64,000 nt of DNA from Bacillus gaemokensis (GCF_001590835.1 NZ_LTAQ01000069.1:4360-68359), one strand, 5' to 3'. Numbered from the stretch's first letter, positions 15,764 to 26,099 are shown. The notes: generated by a model from the letters alone, not told the origin. A program made the numbers and translations.

Positions 15764-17131
15764 ATGAATATCACTTCTATTGTGAACGAGCAAAAATCAT
15801 ATTTTTATAAAGGCCACACAAGAGATATAGAGACAAGAAAGCAACATTTACGCAAATTATATGAAGGAATTGGGCGTTTTGAGGCTGATATTTTTCAAGC
15901 ACTTAAATTAGATTTAAATAAATCAGATCATGAATCATTTACGACAGAAATTGGATATGTATTAAAGGAAATTTCATTTTTAATAAAGCATCTTTCGTCA
16001 TGGAGTAAACCGAAGCGTGTTCGAACTGCGCTTACACACTTTGGCTCGAAAGGAAAAATTATTCCAGAGCCTTACGGTGTTACTCTTATCATGGCACCGT
16101 GGAATTATCCATTTCAACTTGCAATCGCACCGCTTGTAGGAGCTTTGGCAGCTGGAAATACGGTCGTTTTAAAACCTTCTGAATTAACACCTAATGTTTC
16201 GAGCCTTCTTGCAAGCATATTGCGAGAGTTATTTCCAGCAGAATTGGTTGCAGTGGTTGAAGGTGGTGTTACTGAAAGTACAGCGCTATTGCGAGAGCCA
16301 TTTGATTATATTTTCTTCACGGGTAGTGTTGGAGTGGGGAAAATTGTTATGGAAGCAGCAGCTAAAAAATTAATTCCTCTTACGTTAGAGCTTGGTGGAA
16401 AAAGTCCATGCATTGTACATAAAGATACAAAGTTAGATGTAGCAGCAAGGCGCATTGTTTGGGGGAAATTTTTAAACGCAGGACAAACATGTGTTGCGCC
16501 TGATTATATATATGTTCACTCTTCTGTAAAAGGAGAATTTATTAAGGCGTTACGAACTGAAATTGAGCATCAATACGGGGAAAAGCCATTACAAAATGAA
16601 AATTATGTGCGGGTTGTTAGCAAGCGTCACTTTGAAAGGTTACTTTCTTTTTTACAAGATGGTAGGACTGAAATTGGCGGGAATTATAAGGAAGAAACCT
16701 TACATATTGAGCCAACCGTTTTAACGAATATTACATGGCAGGATCCTATTATGGAGGACGAGATTTTTGGACCAATTTTACCAGTTATGGAGTATGAAGG
16801 GATAGAAGAAGTCATTGAAACGATTCAGAAGCAACCGAAACCACTAGCTTTATATGTATTTTCGGAGAATAAAGAGCTCCAAAAAAAAGTTACACAAAAC
16901 ATTTCATATGGCGGAGGTTGTATGAATGATGTTGTGTATCATCTTGCTACGCCGTATTTACCTTTTGGCGGCGTTGGAAGTAGTGGATTAGGGAGTTATC
17001 ATGGGGAACAAAGTTTCCGTACATTTTCACACTATAAAAGCATTTTGTCCCAAACTACAGTGTTTGATATGAAAATTCGTTATTCTTCTACAAAAAGTGC
17101 TTTAAAATTTATACGAAAGTTGTTAAAATGA
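15764..17131 (+). CDS. NAD(P)-dependent aldehyde dehydrogenase (class 3-like)
   Basis: 455 residues, the short class-3/YwdH-type length. The Rossmann-side motif is MAPWNYPFQLAIAPLVGALA. FTGSVGVGKIV is the cofactor loop. The general-base Glu is in LTLELGGKSP and the catalytic Cys is in NAGQTCVAPDY. E(I/L)FGPILPV follows. The C-terminal ~25 residues are basic and partly hydrophobic (YSSTKSALKFIRKLL), like fatty-aldehyde dehydrogenases with membrane association. It oxidises medium or long aliphatic aldehydes; the exact substrate is unknown. It is a single-gene unit with its own terminator. Confidence 0.88.
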   Translation: MNITSIVNEQKSYFYKGHTRDIETRKQHLRKLYEGIGRFEADIFQALKLDLNKSDHESFTTEIGYVLKEISFLIKHLSSWSKPKRVRTALTHFGSKGKIIPEPYGVTLIMAPWNYPFQLAIAPLVGALAAGNTVVLKPSELTPNVSSLLASILRELFPAELVAVVEGGVTESTALLREPFDYIFFTGSVGVGKIVMEAAAKKLIPLTLELGGKSPCIVHKDTKLDVAARRIVWGKFLNAGQTCVAPDYIYVHSSVKGEFIKALRTEIEHQYGEKPLQNENYVRVVSKRHFERLLSFLQDGRTEIGGNYKEETLHIEPTVLTNITWQDPIMEDEIFGPILPVMEYEGIEEVIETIQKQPKPLALYVFSENKELQKKVTQNISYGGGCMNDVVYHLATPYLPFGGVGSSGLGSYHGEQSFRTFSHYKSILSQTTVFDMKIRYSSTKSALKFIRKLLK

Positions 17132-17165
17132 TGATGGTGTTTATCAGTAGGCGTAGCCGTATGAT

Positions 17166-17196
17166 AAAAACCCCTTCTCGCTTGAAGGGGTTTTTC
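17166..17196 (+). terminator. aldehyde dehydrogenase terminator
   Basis: Stem aaaaccccttc / gaaggggtttt and T5. Confidence 0.85.
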
Positions 17197-17362
17197 TGTT
17201 CGACATGTGTATCATGCGAAAATGAATCAAACATACTACATAAAGAATAGGAAGAGCGCTGTTAAACAATCATTTTTATTTGGATCGAAATAAAAAATAT
17301 AGAAAACTAATATTTATTCATGAATATAAAGATTAAAAATTTGAGGTAGATAGGACGGGAAA

Positions 17363-18346
17363 ATGAAAAAGATTATTAAAGTTGAAGCGGTAGAAAAACA
17401 TTTTGGAGATCAAGTGATTATTCCACCTCTTTCTTTAGATATTAAAGAAGGAGAATTTTTAACGATTCTTGGGCCAAGTGGTTGTGGGAAAACAACATTA
17501 CTTCGTATGATTGCGGGGTTTGAAACTCCAACAAAAGGTAACCTTTTACTTGATGAAGAAAGAATGAATGACTTGCCACCGTATAAGCGTCATATGAACC
17601 TAGTGTTCCAACATTACGCACTATTTCCACATATGACGGTTGAGAAGAATATTTGTTTTGGTATGAAGATGCAAAAAGTATCAGCAGCAGAACAAAAAGA
17701 GCGTGCAGAAGAAGCGATGCGTTTAACGCAGTTACTTGAATTCCGCAATCGCAAGCCTTCAAAGCTTTCTGGTGGACAGCAGCAACGTGTTGCAATTGCA
17801 AGAGCAATTGTTAATAATCCGCGTGTGCTTTTACTAGATGAACCACTAGGGGCACTTGACTTTAAGTTAAGAAAAGATTTGCAACGTGAGCTGAAAAACC
17901 TGCAGCGCAATTTAGGAATTACGTTTATTTATGTAACTCACGATCAAGAAGAAGCAATGAGTATGAGTGATCGCATTGTTGTTATGAACAAGGGACATAT
18001 TGAACAAATTGGGACGCCAAAGGAAATTTATAAAGAACCGAAAACATTGTTCGTTGCGACGTTTATTGGTGAAAATAATATTATAAAAAATGGGGAAAAC
18101 TACGTAGCAGTTCGCCCTGAAAATGTAAAAATAAGTTCGGTTGAGCAACCAATTCTAAAAGAATACCACCTTGGGCATATTGAAGATATTGAGTTTGTTG
18201 GAAATATGGAAAAGCTGTATGTACGTGATGAAAAAACATCTGAATTATTAATGGCATACCAAACTGCTGAAGAAGCAGCGCAGTGGAGTATCGGAGATAA
18301 TGTATATGTAGGCTGGGAGCAAGAGGATGAGGTGACCTTAAATTGA
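17363..18346 (+). CDS. potA: spermidine/putrescine ABC transporter ATPase PotA
   Basis: 327 residues. Walker [14 protein letters not shown]-loop [12 protein letters not shown], signature [14 protein letters not shown], Walker [14 protein letters not shown] and H-loop YVTHDQEEA are all intact. A C-terminal TOBE-type regulatory domain follows (VRPENVKIS ...). It powers polyamine import at the inner face of the membrane. First gene of potABCD: the stop overlaps the TTG start of potB by 4 nt. No upstream regulator site could be identified in the ~230-bp gap before it. Confidence 0.92.
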   Translation: MKKIIKVEAVEKHFGDQVIIPPLSLDIKEGEFLTILGPSGCGKTTLLRMIAGFETPTKGNLLLDEERMNDLPPYKRHMNLVFQHYALFPHMTVEKNICFGMKMQKVSAAEQKERAEEAMRLTQLLEFRNRKPSKLSGGQQQRVAIARAIVNNPRVLLLDEPLGALDFKLRKDLQRELKNLQRNLGITFIYVTHDQEEAMSMSDRIVVMNKGHIEQIGTPKEIYKEPKTLFVATFIGENNIIKNGENYVAVRPENVKISSVEQPILKEYHLGHIEDIEFVGNMEKLYVRDEKTSELLMAYQTAEEAAQWSIGDNVYVGWEQEDEVTLN

Positions 18347-19188
18347 AAAAAGGGAAACTACTTGCATTACCTACAGTTACGTGGCTCTTAATCTTCTTTT
18401 TATTTCCGCTTCTATTCGTGTTAGCATTTGCGTTCTTACAACGCGGAGCATACGGGACAGTGGAGATGCAATTTACGCTAGATAATATATCTCGTGTGTT
18501 CGATTCATTGTATATGAATACATTATGGGAAACAGTGAAAATTGCATGTATCACAACAGTAATTTGCTTACTCATTGGGTATCCATTTGCATATACAATT
18601 ACAATTGTAGATCGTAAATATCGTTCTATTCTGTTGTTATTGGCAACGATTCCGTTTTGGATTAACTTTCTCGTGCGTTCTTATGCATGGATTGTTATTT
18701 TGCGTTCACAAGGGCTCGTAAATACAGCATTACTAAAATTAGGTATTATTAATGAACCGTTAAATTTACTATATAATACACCATCTGTTGTATTAGGGAT
18801 GGTATATTCTTTATTACCATTTATGATTTTACCAGTGTATGCAGCAATTGAGCAGCTTGATAAACGTAAATTAGAAGCAGCATATGACTTAGGTGCAACA
18901 CCGATGAAAGCATTTTGGAATGTAACACTGCCAATGACAATGTCAGGGGTTGCCACTGGTTCGATTCTAGTATTTGTTTCATCTATTGGAATGTTCGTTG
19001 TATCAGATGTCATGGGTGGATCAAAAGTAGCATTAATCGGAAACGTTATTCAAAACCAATTCTTAGGTGCGCGTGATTGGCCATTTGGATCAGCGTTATC
19101 AATTATTGTTGTTCTGTTCTCTGTTCTGTTAATTTACTTATATTATCGTGCGACGAAAGTATATAAATACGGAAACGGAGGGGAATAG
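18343..19188 (+). CDS. potB: polyamine ABC transporter permease PotB
   Basis: 281 residues with about six membrane helices and the EAA loop ([20 protein letters not shown]) that docks the ATPase. It uses a TTG start inside the potA stop (ATTGA), preceded by gatgaggtga, so the two are translationally coupled. Forms the channel with PotC. Confidence 0.92.
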   Translation: MKKGKLLALPTVTWLLIFFLFPLLFVLAFAFLQRGAYGTVEMQFTLDNISRVFDSLYMNTLWETVKIACITTVICLLIGYPFAYTITIVDRKYRSILLLLATIPFWINFLVRSYAWIVILRSQGLVNTALLKLGIINEPLNLLYNTPSVVLGMVYSLLPFMILPVYAAIEQLDKRKLEAAYDLGATPMKAFWNVTLPMTMSGVATGSILVFVSSIGMFVVSDVMGGSKVALIGNVIQNQFLGARDWPFGSALSIIVVLFSVLLIYLYYRATKVYKYGNGGE

Positions 19189-19194
19189 ACAAAG

Positions 19195-19995
19195 ATGAAG
19201 AAGTTTTTAGTTTCTTATTCTTGGTTAATTTTATTGTTCTTGTATTTTCCAATGATGGTTCTAATGGTATATTCTTTTAATGATTCTCGTATTAACGCAG
19301 AATGGGAAGGATTCACGTTCCATTGGTATACAGATCTATTTCAAAAGCAAGACGTAATTGATGCGTTTATAAATAGTATTACAATAGCGATTGTGACGAC
19401 GGTTGTGACAACGGTTCTTGGTGTGATTTTCGCTGTTGCATTACATCGCTATAAATATCGTTTTGAAGGGGCAATTAATGGCCTTGTATATTTACCGATT
19501 TTAATTCCTGATATTTTAATGGGATTATCATTACTTATTTTATTTAGTCAACTTGGAATGGAACTTGGACAAGTTACCATTATTATTGCGCATATTACAT
19601 TTAGTATTTCATTTGTTGTTGTAATTTTAGCAGCACGCCTTTCTGGTATGGGACATGATTTAGAAGAAGCGGCGAATGATTTAGGGGCAACGCCATGGCA
19701 GACATTTCGTTATGTAACACTTCCTGCTATTGCACCTGGAGTTATTTCAGCAGCATTACTAACATTCACATTATCAATTGATGACTTTGTGATTAGTTTC
19801 TTCGTATCTGGTCCAGGATCAACAACGTTGCCATTATACATTTATAGTATGGTTAAGCGCGGAGTAACACCTGAAATTAATGCTCTTTCTACAATATTAA
19901 TCGTTGTTATTGTTGGATTAATGATTGCATCGGAGATATTCCGTAATAAAGGTGCAGATGGTGAAGAAAACTCTGGAGGACATCTTCCTTTATAA
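19195..19995 (+). CDS. potC: polyamine ABC transporter permease PotC
   Basis: 266 residues, six helices, EAA loop EEAANDLGATPWQTFRYVTL. Starts 6 nt after potB with an ACGGAGGGG-type site inside the potB end. Pairs with PotB. Confidence 0.92.
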   Translation: MKKFLVSYSWLILLFLYFPMMVLMVYSFNDSRINAEWEGFTFHWYTDLFQKQDVIDAFINSITIAIVTTVVTTVLGVIFAVALHRYKYRFEGAINGLVYLPILIPDILMGLSLLILFSQLGMELGQVTIIIAHITFSISFVVVILAARLSGMGHDLEEAANDLGATPWQTFRYVTLPAIAPGVISAALLTFTLSIDDFVISFFVSGPGSTTLPLYIYSMVKRGVTPEINALSTILIVVIVGLMIASEIFRNKGADGEENSGGHLPL

Positions 19996-20034
19996 GAGAG
20001 AATGAATTACAAAGAATGAGGAGGTCATGGATTG

Positions 20035-21084
20035 ATGAAATTGATGAAGAGAATAGCTGGCGTAGCAATTACCTTCAGTCTTGTTGCAGGTGTATTGGCT
20101 GGTTGTGGTGACAAGAAAGAAGAACTAAACATATACAGCTGGGCTGATAATTTTGATGAGGACGTATTAAAGGATTTTGAAAAGAAATATAACGTGAAAA
20201 TTAACTATGATAAATATGCAAGTAACGAAGAAATGCTTGCGAAATTACAGGCTGGCGGTGCAAAGTATGATTTAATCCAACCGTCTGATTACATGGTTAA
20301 AACGATGACAAAAATGGACTTGCTGGAGCCGTTAGACAAGAAAAATATTCCGAACGTAGAGAACCTTGTTTCTAACTTTAAAACACCTCCATTTGACCCG
20401 GAAAATAAATATTCTCTTGTATACACTTGGGGTGTAACGGGAATTGCTTACAACAAAAAGTATGTGAAAGAAGCACCTACAAGCTGGAATGACTTATGGA
20501 ATGAGAAATATAAAGGACATGTTACTTTATTGAATGATTCTCGTGAAGTGTTAGGCGTAGGTTTGAAGAAGAATGGATTCTCAAATAGCACAAAAGATGA
20601 TGCACAGTTAAAGACGGCAGCTACTGACTTACAAAAGTTACTTCCGAACTTACTTGCATTTGACACAGATAATATTAAACAAAAGTTTATTACAGAGGAT
20701 GCTTGGATCGGAACGGTTTGGTCTGGAGATGCAGCATTCATCGCAAAAGATAATAAAGATGTAGGATATGTTGTTCCAAAAGAAGGCGGTACAATTTGGG
20801 CTGATACATTGGCAATTCCAAAAGGTGCGAAGCATAAAGAGCTTGCAGAGAAGTTTATGAACTATTTATTAGATGAAAAAGTAAGTGTGAAAAATTATGA
20901 ATCGATTGGATATAGTAATCCAAATGAAAAAGCTCGCGCTCTTCATAGTAAAGAATATCGTGATAACCACATGATCTTCTTATCGCCAGAAGAATTAAAC
21001 CGTACAGAATGGCTTGTTGATGTAGACGATAAATTAAAAGAGTATGACCGTTACTGGACAGAGTTAAAAACAAAAGGAAAATAA
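20035..21084 (+). CDS. potD: polyamine-binding lipoprotein PotD
   Basis: 349 residues. Lipoprotein signal with lipobox LAGC (VAGVLAGCGDKKEE). The mature part is the PotD/PotF fold: LNIYSWADNFDEDVLKDFEK, VNYDKYASNEEMLAKLQAGG-like, YDLIQPSDYMVKTM, and TYTWGVTGIAYN-type segments. It captures spermidine/putrescine on the outer face. ATG 20035 is used rather than the adjacent TTG at 20032 because it sits ~9 nt from AGGAGGT. Confidence 0.92.
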   Translation: MKLMKRIAGVAITFSLVAGVLAGCGDKKEELNIYSWADNFDEDVLKDFEKKYNVKINYDKYASNEEMLAKLQAGGAKYDLIQPSDYMVKTMTKMDLLEPLDKKNIPNVENLVSNFKTPPFDPENKYSLVYTWGVTGIAYNKKYVKEAPTSWNDLWNEKYKGHVTLLNDSREVLGVGLKKNGFSNSTKDDAQLKTAATDLQKLLPNLLAFDTDNIKQKFITEDAWIGTVWSGDAAFIAKDNKDVGYVVPKEGGTIWADTLAIPKGAKHKELAEKFMNYLLDEKVSVKNYESIGYSNPNEKARALHSKEYRDNHMIFLSPEELNRTEWLVDVDDKLKEYDRYWTELKTKGK

Positions 21085-21110
21085 GTATATAAATACAGAT
21101 TGAAAAACCG

Positions 21111-21275
21111 ACATAAAACCTAATCTTTAGGTGGGAAAGAGCATCTGGCCGAGCGTAGAAGCGGAAGCGGTCAGTGCCTTTTTTAGCCCCATGCGCCACA
21201 TGAAAACAAAAAGAGAAAATGAGTGGAGATTCCTTTCTATTTTCATAGCCGTGACCTATATGTTGGAAAATCCAG
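21111..21275 (+). repeat. ~165-bp dispersed hairpin repeat, copy C
   Basis: A diverged copy in the same orientation as A and B (ctttaggtgggaaagagc; agaagcggaagcggtcagtg; cttttttagccccatgc; gagaaaatgagtggag). The hairpin is rebuilt with different bases: ctggccg / cggtcag (one G:T). It lies between potD and its terminator. Confidence 0.7.
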
Positions 21276-21288
21276 CTAGATATATAAT

Positions 21289-21324
21289 AAAAATGCGGTT
21301 TCTGAAGAGAAATCGCATTTTTTC
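21289..21324 (+). terminator. potABCD terminator
   Basis: Stem aaatgcggtttct / agaaatcgcattt with GAAG loop and T6, 18 nt before the next start codon. Confidence 0.85.
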
Positions 21325-21342
21325 ATAGTAGGAGGAAAAAGA

Positions 21343-21990
21343 TTGAAGCGAAAATTACATCAATATGAGTTGTTTTGTGTTGGTTTATTATTTGTTGTAT
21401 TTGGCATCATTGCTTGGAGGGTACAAGCAGGCGGTGTAACAACAATGGATAAATATGTACAAGAACTTGTAAGAGGATTACAAACAGAAAGTTCACTCTC
21501 GTTTTTTTCATATTTTACAAAAATGGGCTCTGCAATTGGTATCACTAGCATACTGATTCTGAGCTTACTTGTTTTCTGGAAGAAGCGTTATTATGTAGCG
21601 ATGTTTATTTATCCGCTTGCCATATTAACAACACATCTTGTGAATAAGGGAATAAAAGAAATTGTGAAAAGAGATCGTCCGAATTTGAATGAAGCACTTG
21701 ATGCACTTGGTTATAGTTTTCCAAGTGGACATGCGATGCTGTCCATTATTACATATGGATTTCTTGCTTATATCATTGCGGCAAACTTAAAAAATAAAGC
21801 TGGAAAGTACATGATTACGCTTGTTATGGCACTATTTATTATATGGATTGGATTAAGTAGAATTATTTTATCTGTTCATTATCCAACTGATATTTTAGCG
21901 GGCTATTGCTTAGGTGGTATTTTATTAATTATCGCAATTTATTTTCATCGTTTATTCTCAGAGAGATTTGGAGCGAATCAAGAAAGATAG
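21343..21990 (+). CDS. PAP2-family membrane phosphatase
   Basis: 215 residues, 5-6 membrane helices. The three phosphatase signatures are present: KEIVKRDRPN (KxxxxxxRP), SFPSGHAML (PSGH) and SRIILSVHYPTD (SRxxxxxHxxxD). Such enzymes remove phosphate from lipid pyrophosphates (undecaprenyl-PP recycling, as BcrC/YwoA) or phosphatidic acid/PGP. TTG start after a strong AGGAGG. Single gene with a terminator. Confidence 0.88.
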   Translation: MKRKLHQYELFCVGLLFVVFGIIAWRVQAGGVTTMDKYVQELVRGLQTESSLSFFSYFTKMGSAIGITSILILSLLVFWKKRYYVAMFIYPLAILTTHLVNKGIKEIVKRDRPNLNEALDALGYSFPSGHAMLSIITYGFLAYIIAANLKNKAGKYMITLVMALFIIWIGLSRIILSVHYPTDILAGYCLGGILLIIAIYFHRLFSERFGANQER

Positions 21991-22038
21991 AAAATGTCTG
22001 AAAAGACCAAGATTATTGGTTTTTTCAGACATTTTTTG
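21991..22038 (+). terminator. PAP2 gene terminator
   Basis: Stem aaaatgtctgaaaa / tttttcagacatttt and T6. Confidence 0.9.
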
Positions 22039-22111
22039 TATATAATTGCTTAGATAGAGATGTGATAAAATATAAGTGGATTCACGAATTGCATAAAGTA
22101 GGTGAAAATGT

Positions 22112-24307
22112 GTGAAGAAAAATGTACATAAAGTAGACAATTGGGGGAAAGTAGGAGCTTTTCTTTATCGATGGCGTTATACCATGATAGCGGTATTAGT
22201 TGTATTGGCCATAGTACTTGGCATTTTTGCGCCAAAACTCCCAGGAGTATTGGGTGGAGATGGCTTTCAAACAAAAGGGGATTATCAAACGACAAAAGAA
22301 ATTTTGGATAAAGATTTTAAACAGTCTCAAGATACACTTCTTCTTGTTTTTCAAAAGAGTAAAGGAACGACAAAAGAGGAGTTTGAGAATCGGATAGAAG
22401 GAATTATAAATAAAATTCAAACGAAAGAATCGTATGAAGCTTTCCATCATCCACTAGAAAATAAAGAAATGTTACAAGATGATATTGGTTATGCGACCAT
22501 TTTATTTTCCGGGAAAACAATTAAAGAACGAAGTGAAAAGACATTACAGTTCGCTGAAGGAATCCAGAGAGAAAGTAATGATATTTTGACAATAACACCA
22601 ACAGGATTTCCGATGATTAATCAGGAAATTAATGAGCGAACTCAAAATGATTTGAAAGTAGCAGAAATGATTGGGTTACCAATTGCATTTCTTGTATTGT
22701 TCTTTTCATTTGGTAGTCTGCTGGCATCCATCTTACCAATTATAAACGGATGTCTGAGTGTTATTAGTACAATGGGCATTTTATATTTTATTGGTATAGA
22801 TAAAGAGCTATCTATTTTTGTATTAAATGTTGCTCCTATGATTGGGCTTGCATTATCGATTGATTTTGCATTGCTATTTGTGAATCGTTTTCGCGAGGAA
22901 GTGGCATACCGAACAGTCAAGGACGCAATAGTTGTTACGTATCAAACAGCGGGCCGTGCCATTGTATTTTCAGGTTTATGTGTATTTGTTGGTTTATCGG
23001 GTTTGTTTTTCTTTGAAATAGACTATATTCAGTCTGTTGCAATTAGTGGGATGATTGTGGTTGTGATGAGTATTTTATTTTCACTTACACTTCTTCCAGC
23101 ATTGTTATCATTAATTGGAAAACGATTGTTGAAAAAAAATCAAGCGACTCCCCGAACGTCAAATATATGGCGGAAATTTGCTCAGTTTGTAATGAAGCAC
23201 CCTATTATGATGATTATCGTTGTTACCATGTTTATTATTATTTGTTTATTACCTCTTCGAACTGCTAATCTTCAATTTCCTGGTGTAGAGGCGTTGCCAG
23301 AGAAAAGTGATACAAGAATAGCATATGAGAGATATGAAGAGAAATTTAATAAAACTGTGAAAACACATGCCGATGTGACAATCGTATTAGAGACAAAGCA
23401 GGGGGTAACTGAGAAAGAAAGTTTACAAAAGGTAGAAGGTGTTATTGGAAAGCTGAAAAAAGATAAGCTTGTATACAAAGTAAAGAGTTTGTACGATGAG
23501 CTAAATGAAATGAACGCTGAACAGGTTGCTACATTACTACAATCACCTCAGCGAGCGCAAATAACTCCTGTATTTGAAGCATATACAAAAGGAAATAAAA
23601 CAACCCTTCAAATTTTCTTGGATACGAAGCCGAAGGCGGAAACTGCGAAACAATGGGTACGTGATTTTAAAGAAAAATATAAAGAAGATGGTATTACATA
23701 TTATTTAGGTGGCATGACAACCTTTCAACAAGAGCTAGAAGATGAAATAAAAGATAAAGTTGTGATTGGCATGTCCGTCATATTTGGCTCTACTTTCCTT
23801 ATTTTATTATTTGCTTTTCGCTCTATACTCATCCCAATTAAGGCTATCGTGATGAATATACTTAGCTTAAGTGCAACGATTGGTATTGTTATTTGGCTAT
23901 TTGAAGGTGGATATTTTGGTTTAGAAGAAAGTTCGGTCTTATTCGTGCTACCAATCTTTATTTTTGGCCTTGTATTTGGCTTAAGTATGGACTATGAAGT
24001 GTTCCTTATCTCTCGTATTCATGAGCTGTATGAAGAGACGAGAGACAATGATAAGGCAACATTAGAGGGGCTTGTATCGACGAGTCGTATTATTACATCA
24101 GCAGCTCTAATTATGATTGTTGTAACGGGTGCATTTGCATTTACTGATATTTTACCAGTAAAGCAGATGGGGATTGGAGTTGCACTCGCTATTTTTCTTG
24201 ATGCAACGGTTATTAGGCTTGTACTTGTACCAAGTTTAATGAAGATGTTTGGGGAATGGAATTGGTGGCTACCATTTCGAAAGAAAGAAGTAAAATCATC
24301 AGATTGA
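22112..24307 (+). CDS. MMPL/RND-family membrane transporter (YdfJ-like)
   Basis: 731 residues, about 12 membrane helices in two halves. Each half has a helix, a large extracellular loop (~50-180 and ~390-550) and five clustered helices. MMPL motifs are seen: GLALSIDFALLFVNRFREE in half 1 and FGLSMDYEVFLISRIHE in half 2, with the Asp residues used for proton relay. Likely exports lipids or hydrophobic compounds; in B. subtilis the relative YdfJ is under a two-component system. GTG start at 22112 after TAGGTG. Substrate unknown. Confidence 0.88.
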   Translation: MKKNVHKVDNWGKVGAFLYRWRYTMIAVLVVLAIVLGIFAPKLPGVLGGDGFQTKGDYQTTKEILDKDFKQSQDTLLLVFQKSKGTTKEEFENRIEGIINKIQTKESYEAFHHPLENKEMLQDDIGYATILFSGKTIKERSEKTLQFAEGIQRESNDILTITPTGFPMINQEINERTQNDLKVAEMIGLPIAFLVLFFSFGSLLASILPIINGCLSVISTMGILYFIGIDKELSIFVLNVAPMIGLALSIDFALLFVNRFREEVAYRTVKDAIVVTYQTAGRAIVFSGLCVFVGLSGLFFFEIDYIQSVAISGMIVVVMSILFSLTLLPALLSLIGKRLLKKNQATPRTSNIWRKFAQFVMKHPIMMIIVVTMFIIICLLPLRTANLQFPGVEALPEKSDTRIAYERYEEKFNKTVKTHADVTIVLETKQGVTEKESLQKVEGVIGKLKKDKLVYKVKSLYDELNEMNAEQVATLLQSPQRAQITPVFEAYTKGNKTTLQIFLDTKPKAETAKQWVRDFKEKYKEDGITYYLGGMTTFQQELEDEIKDKVVIGMSVIFGSTFLILLFAFRSILIPIKAIVMNILSLSATIGIVIWLFEGGYFGLEESSVLFVLPIFIFGLVFGLSMDYEVFLISRIHELYEETRDNDKATLEGLVSTSRIITSAALIMIVVTGAFAFTDILPVKQMGIGVALAIFLDATVIRLVLVPSLMKMFGEWNWWLPFRKKEVKSSD

Positions 24308-24330
24308 AAAAAAGCGCTCACCTTGTAGAG

Positions 24331-24371
24331 AGGCTACTGACAAACGGAAGTTTTTCAGTGGCCTTTTTTTT
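24331..24371 (+). terminator. MMPL gene terminator
   Basis: Stem aggctactga / tcagtggcct with one wobble pair and T7. Confidence 0.8.
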
Positions 24372-24399
24372 GATTCACCATTCTTTCCATATACATTCA

Positions 24400-24556
24400 T
24401 TTTGATTTACTGGCATATCAATCTCGGCTTTGAACATAAAAGCGGATCTCATCTCATTTCCTCCCTTTGTTTTTACGCGGCATGGGGCGAAAAAAGGCAC
24501 TAACCGCTGCTACGTATGATCGGATCCTCTCTCCCACCCAAAAGGAAAAGTTTTTT
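24400..24556 (-). repeat. dispersed hairpin repeat, copy D (inverted, diverged)
   Basis: On the minus strand it reads CTTTTCCTTTTGGGTGGGAG, AGAGGATCCGATCATACGTA, GCAGCGGTTAGTGCCTTTTT, CGCCCCATGCCGCG and AAAACAAAGGGAGGAAATGA. Same order of blocks as copies A-C. Its 3' part (24400-24440) is badly diverged. Confidence 0.65.
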
Positions 24557-24659
24557 AGCAGTTCCTCTTGTAGAGGAGTGTTTTGTTATGAATAGCATTG
24601 CCCTCTTTTTGCAAATAGTATGTGATAAGAACAATACATATTAAAAGCAGGTGAAGGCA

Positions 24660-25076
24660 ATGTTTCGTTATTTCAAATTTAAGTTAAATGATACTGTACA
24701 GTTTGCAGAAAATGATGGGCACATGTATCGCATTGTCGGCTATAGGCTAGAAAAAGGGTTTTATCCAAAAGATGAATGGACTCATATCATTTATGAATTA
24801 CTTAGGGAATTTGATGGGTATACAATGGATGCAGAAGAAGAAGAACTTGTGAAAGTGATCCAAGTAGATGAAGAATATTATAAAATTCATGAGATGTCTG
24901 GTTACCGGTACCCAGTTAAAATGAAACCAAAGTCAAAAGCTTCTAAGATAGAAACGATGGATGAGCTATTAGATGCGTATAACGACTATAAGCGACTAGC
25001 AGATTTTTTTAAAGATTTGTCTTATGAGCAAAAAGCAGAAGAGATGTTGCAAGAGATGAAGAGGTTACGTGCTTAG
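24660..25076 (+). CDS. conserved hypothetical protein (YodN-like?)
   Basis: 138 residues, soluble, acidic. The N-terminal part is beta-rich (FRYFKFKLNDTVQFAENDGH, YRIVGYRLEKGFYPKDEW), followed by a helical tail (YNDYKRLADFFKDLSYEQKA). The first ~80 residues resemble an SH3-like barrel, but I cannot name a family with confidence. ATG 24660 sits after GGTGAAGG; the GTG at 24651 is within that site. Confidence 0.6.
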   Translation: MFRYFKFKLNDTVQFAENDGHMYRIVGYRLEKGFYPKDEWTHIIYELLREFDGYTMDAEEEELVKVIQVDEEYYKIHEMSGYRYPVKMKPKSKASKIETMDELLDAYNDYKRLADFFKDLSYEQKAEEMLQEMKRLRA

Positions 25077-25175
25077 CTGAAAGTCTAGTATATAGGCTGT
25101 CTTTTGTTTTGGACGGTGCATCATAGGGGGTTTTCCGTTACAATAGGAGAATCAATAGAAATAAGGTGATAAGGT

Positions 25176-26099
25176 ATGGAAACGAATAAAAAGGGAGAAT
25201 GGTGTGAAATTACGATCCCTCTTAAATGGAGTGGCACTAGCATTGATTCTTTGCTAAAAGAAGAATGGGGCATTCCAAAAAAATTATTACATCAGCTTCG
25301 TATGGATAAAGGTATTGTCGTGAATGGAGAACAAAAGAGATGGAGTGAGCCTTTACAAGAGGGGGATAAGCTGCAAGTTCATATGTTTATTCAAGAAGAG
25401 TATGGTGTTCAGCCTGAATTTGGTGATTTAGAAGTGATATTTGAAGATGATCACGTATTAATCGTAAATAAGCCTGCACAAATGGATACACATCCTTCTG
25501 ATAAAAATGGCATAGGAACACTTGCAAATCTTGTGGCTTTTCACTTCCAAATGCAAGGTTTAGAGACAAAAGTACGCCATATTCATCGATTAGATAAAGA
25601 TACAACGGGCGGTGTCGTATTTGCGAAACATAAGTTAGCTGGTGCTATTATGGATCGATTGTTAATGGAGCGGAAAATTAAAAGAACATATATGGCATTA
25701 GCTGAAGGAAACATAAAGAAGAAGCAAGGAACGATTGATGCATCAATTGGAAGGGACAGGCATCATGCAACAAGACGCAGGGTTTCTTTAAAAGGGGATC
25801 ATGCTGTGACACATTATAAGGTGGAAAAGTATTTTAAAAAGCAAGATGTAACGCTTATAACACTACAGTTAGAGACAGGAAGAACACATCAAATCCGCGT
25901 TCATATGAGTCATACTGGACATCCTTTAGTTGGTGATATGCTATATGGTGGCCAAACGGTATACATGTCTTGTCAAGCCTTACATGCTATGCAAATAGCT
26001 TTTGTACATCCAATTACCAAAGAAGAGATAATAGTAGAGATTCCAACTCCTACTTATTTAAACGACATCATGAAGTCCTTTCTTAAATCGAATAAGTAG
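25176..26099 (+). CDS. RluA-family rRNA/tRNA pseudouridine synthase
   Basis: 307 residues. An N-terminal S4-like RNA-binding part (residues ~15-75: SIDSLLKEEWGIPKKLLHQL ... VNGEQKRW) is followed by the RluA catalytic domain with HRLDKDTTGGVVFAKH (catalytic Asp) and later QLETGRTHQIRVHMSHTGHP. Isomerises uridines in structural RNA. The target site cannot be told. Stand-alone gene; the ribosome site is aaggtgataaggt. Confidence 0.92.
   Translation: METNKKGEWCEITIPLKWSGTSIDSLLKEEWGIPKKLLHQLRMDKGIVVNGEQKRWSEPLQEGDKLQVHMFIQEEYGVQPEFGDLEVIFEDDHVLIVNKPAQMDTHPSDKNGIGTLANLVAFHFQMQGLETKVRHIHRLDKDTTGGVVFAKHKLAGAIMDRLLMERKIKRTYMALAEGNIKKKQGTIDASIGRDRHHATRRRVSLKGDHAVTHYKVEKYFKKQDVTLITLQLETGRTHQIRVHMSHTGHPLVGDMLYGGQTVYMSCQALHAMQIAFVHPITKEEIIVEIPTPTYLNDIMKSFLKSNK

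Larger units (their letters stand above)
24308..24659. other. intergenic region with inverted dispersed repeat
   Basis: 352 bp: the MMPL terminator, then repeat copy D in reverse orientation, then the leader of the next gene. No other gene seen. Confidence 0.7.

Noticed and set aside
21131-21328. 65-codon frame between potD and the PAP2 gene
   Set aside because: It is the translation of repeat copy C and the terminator.
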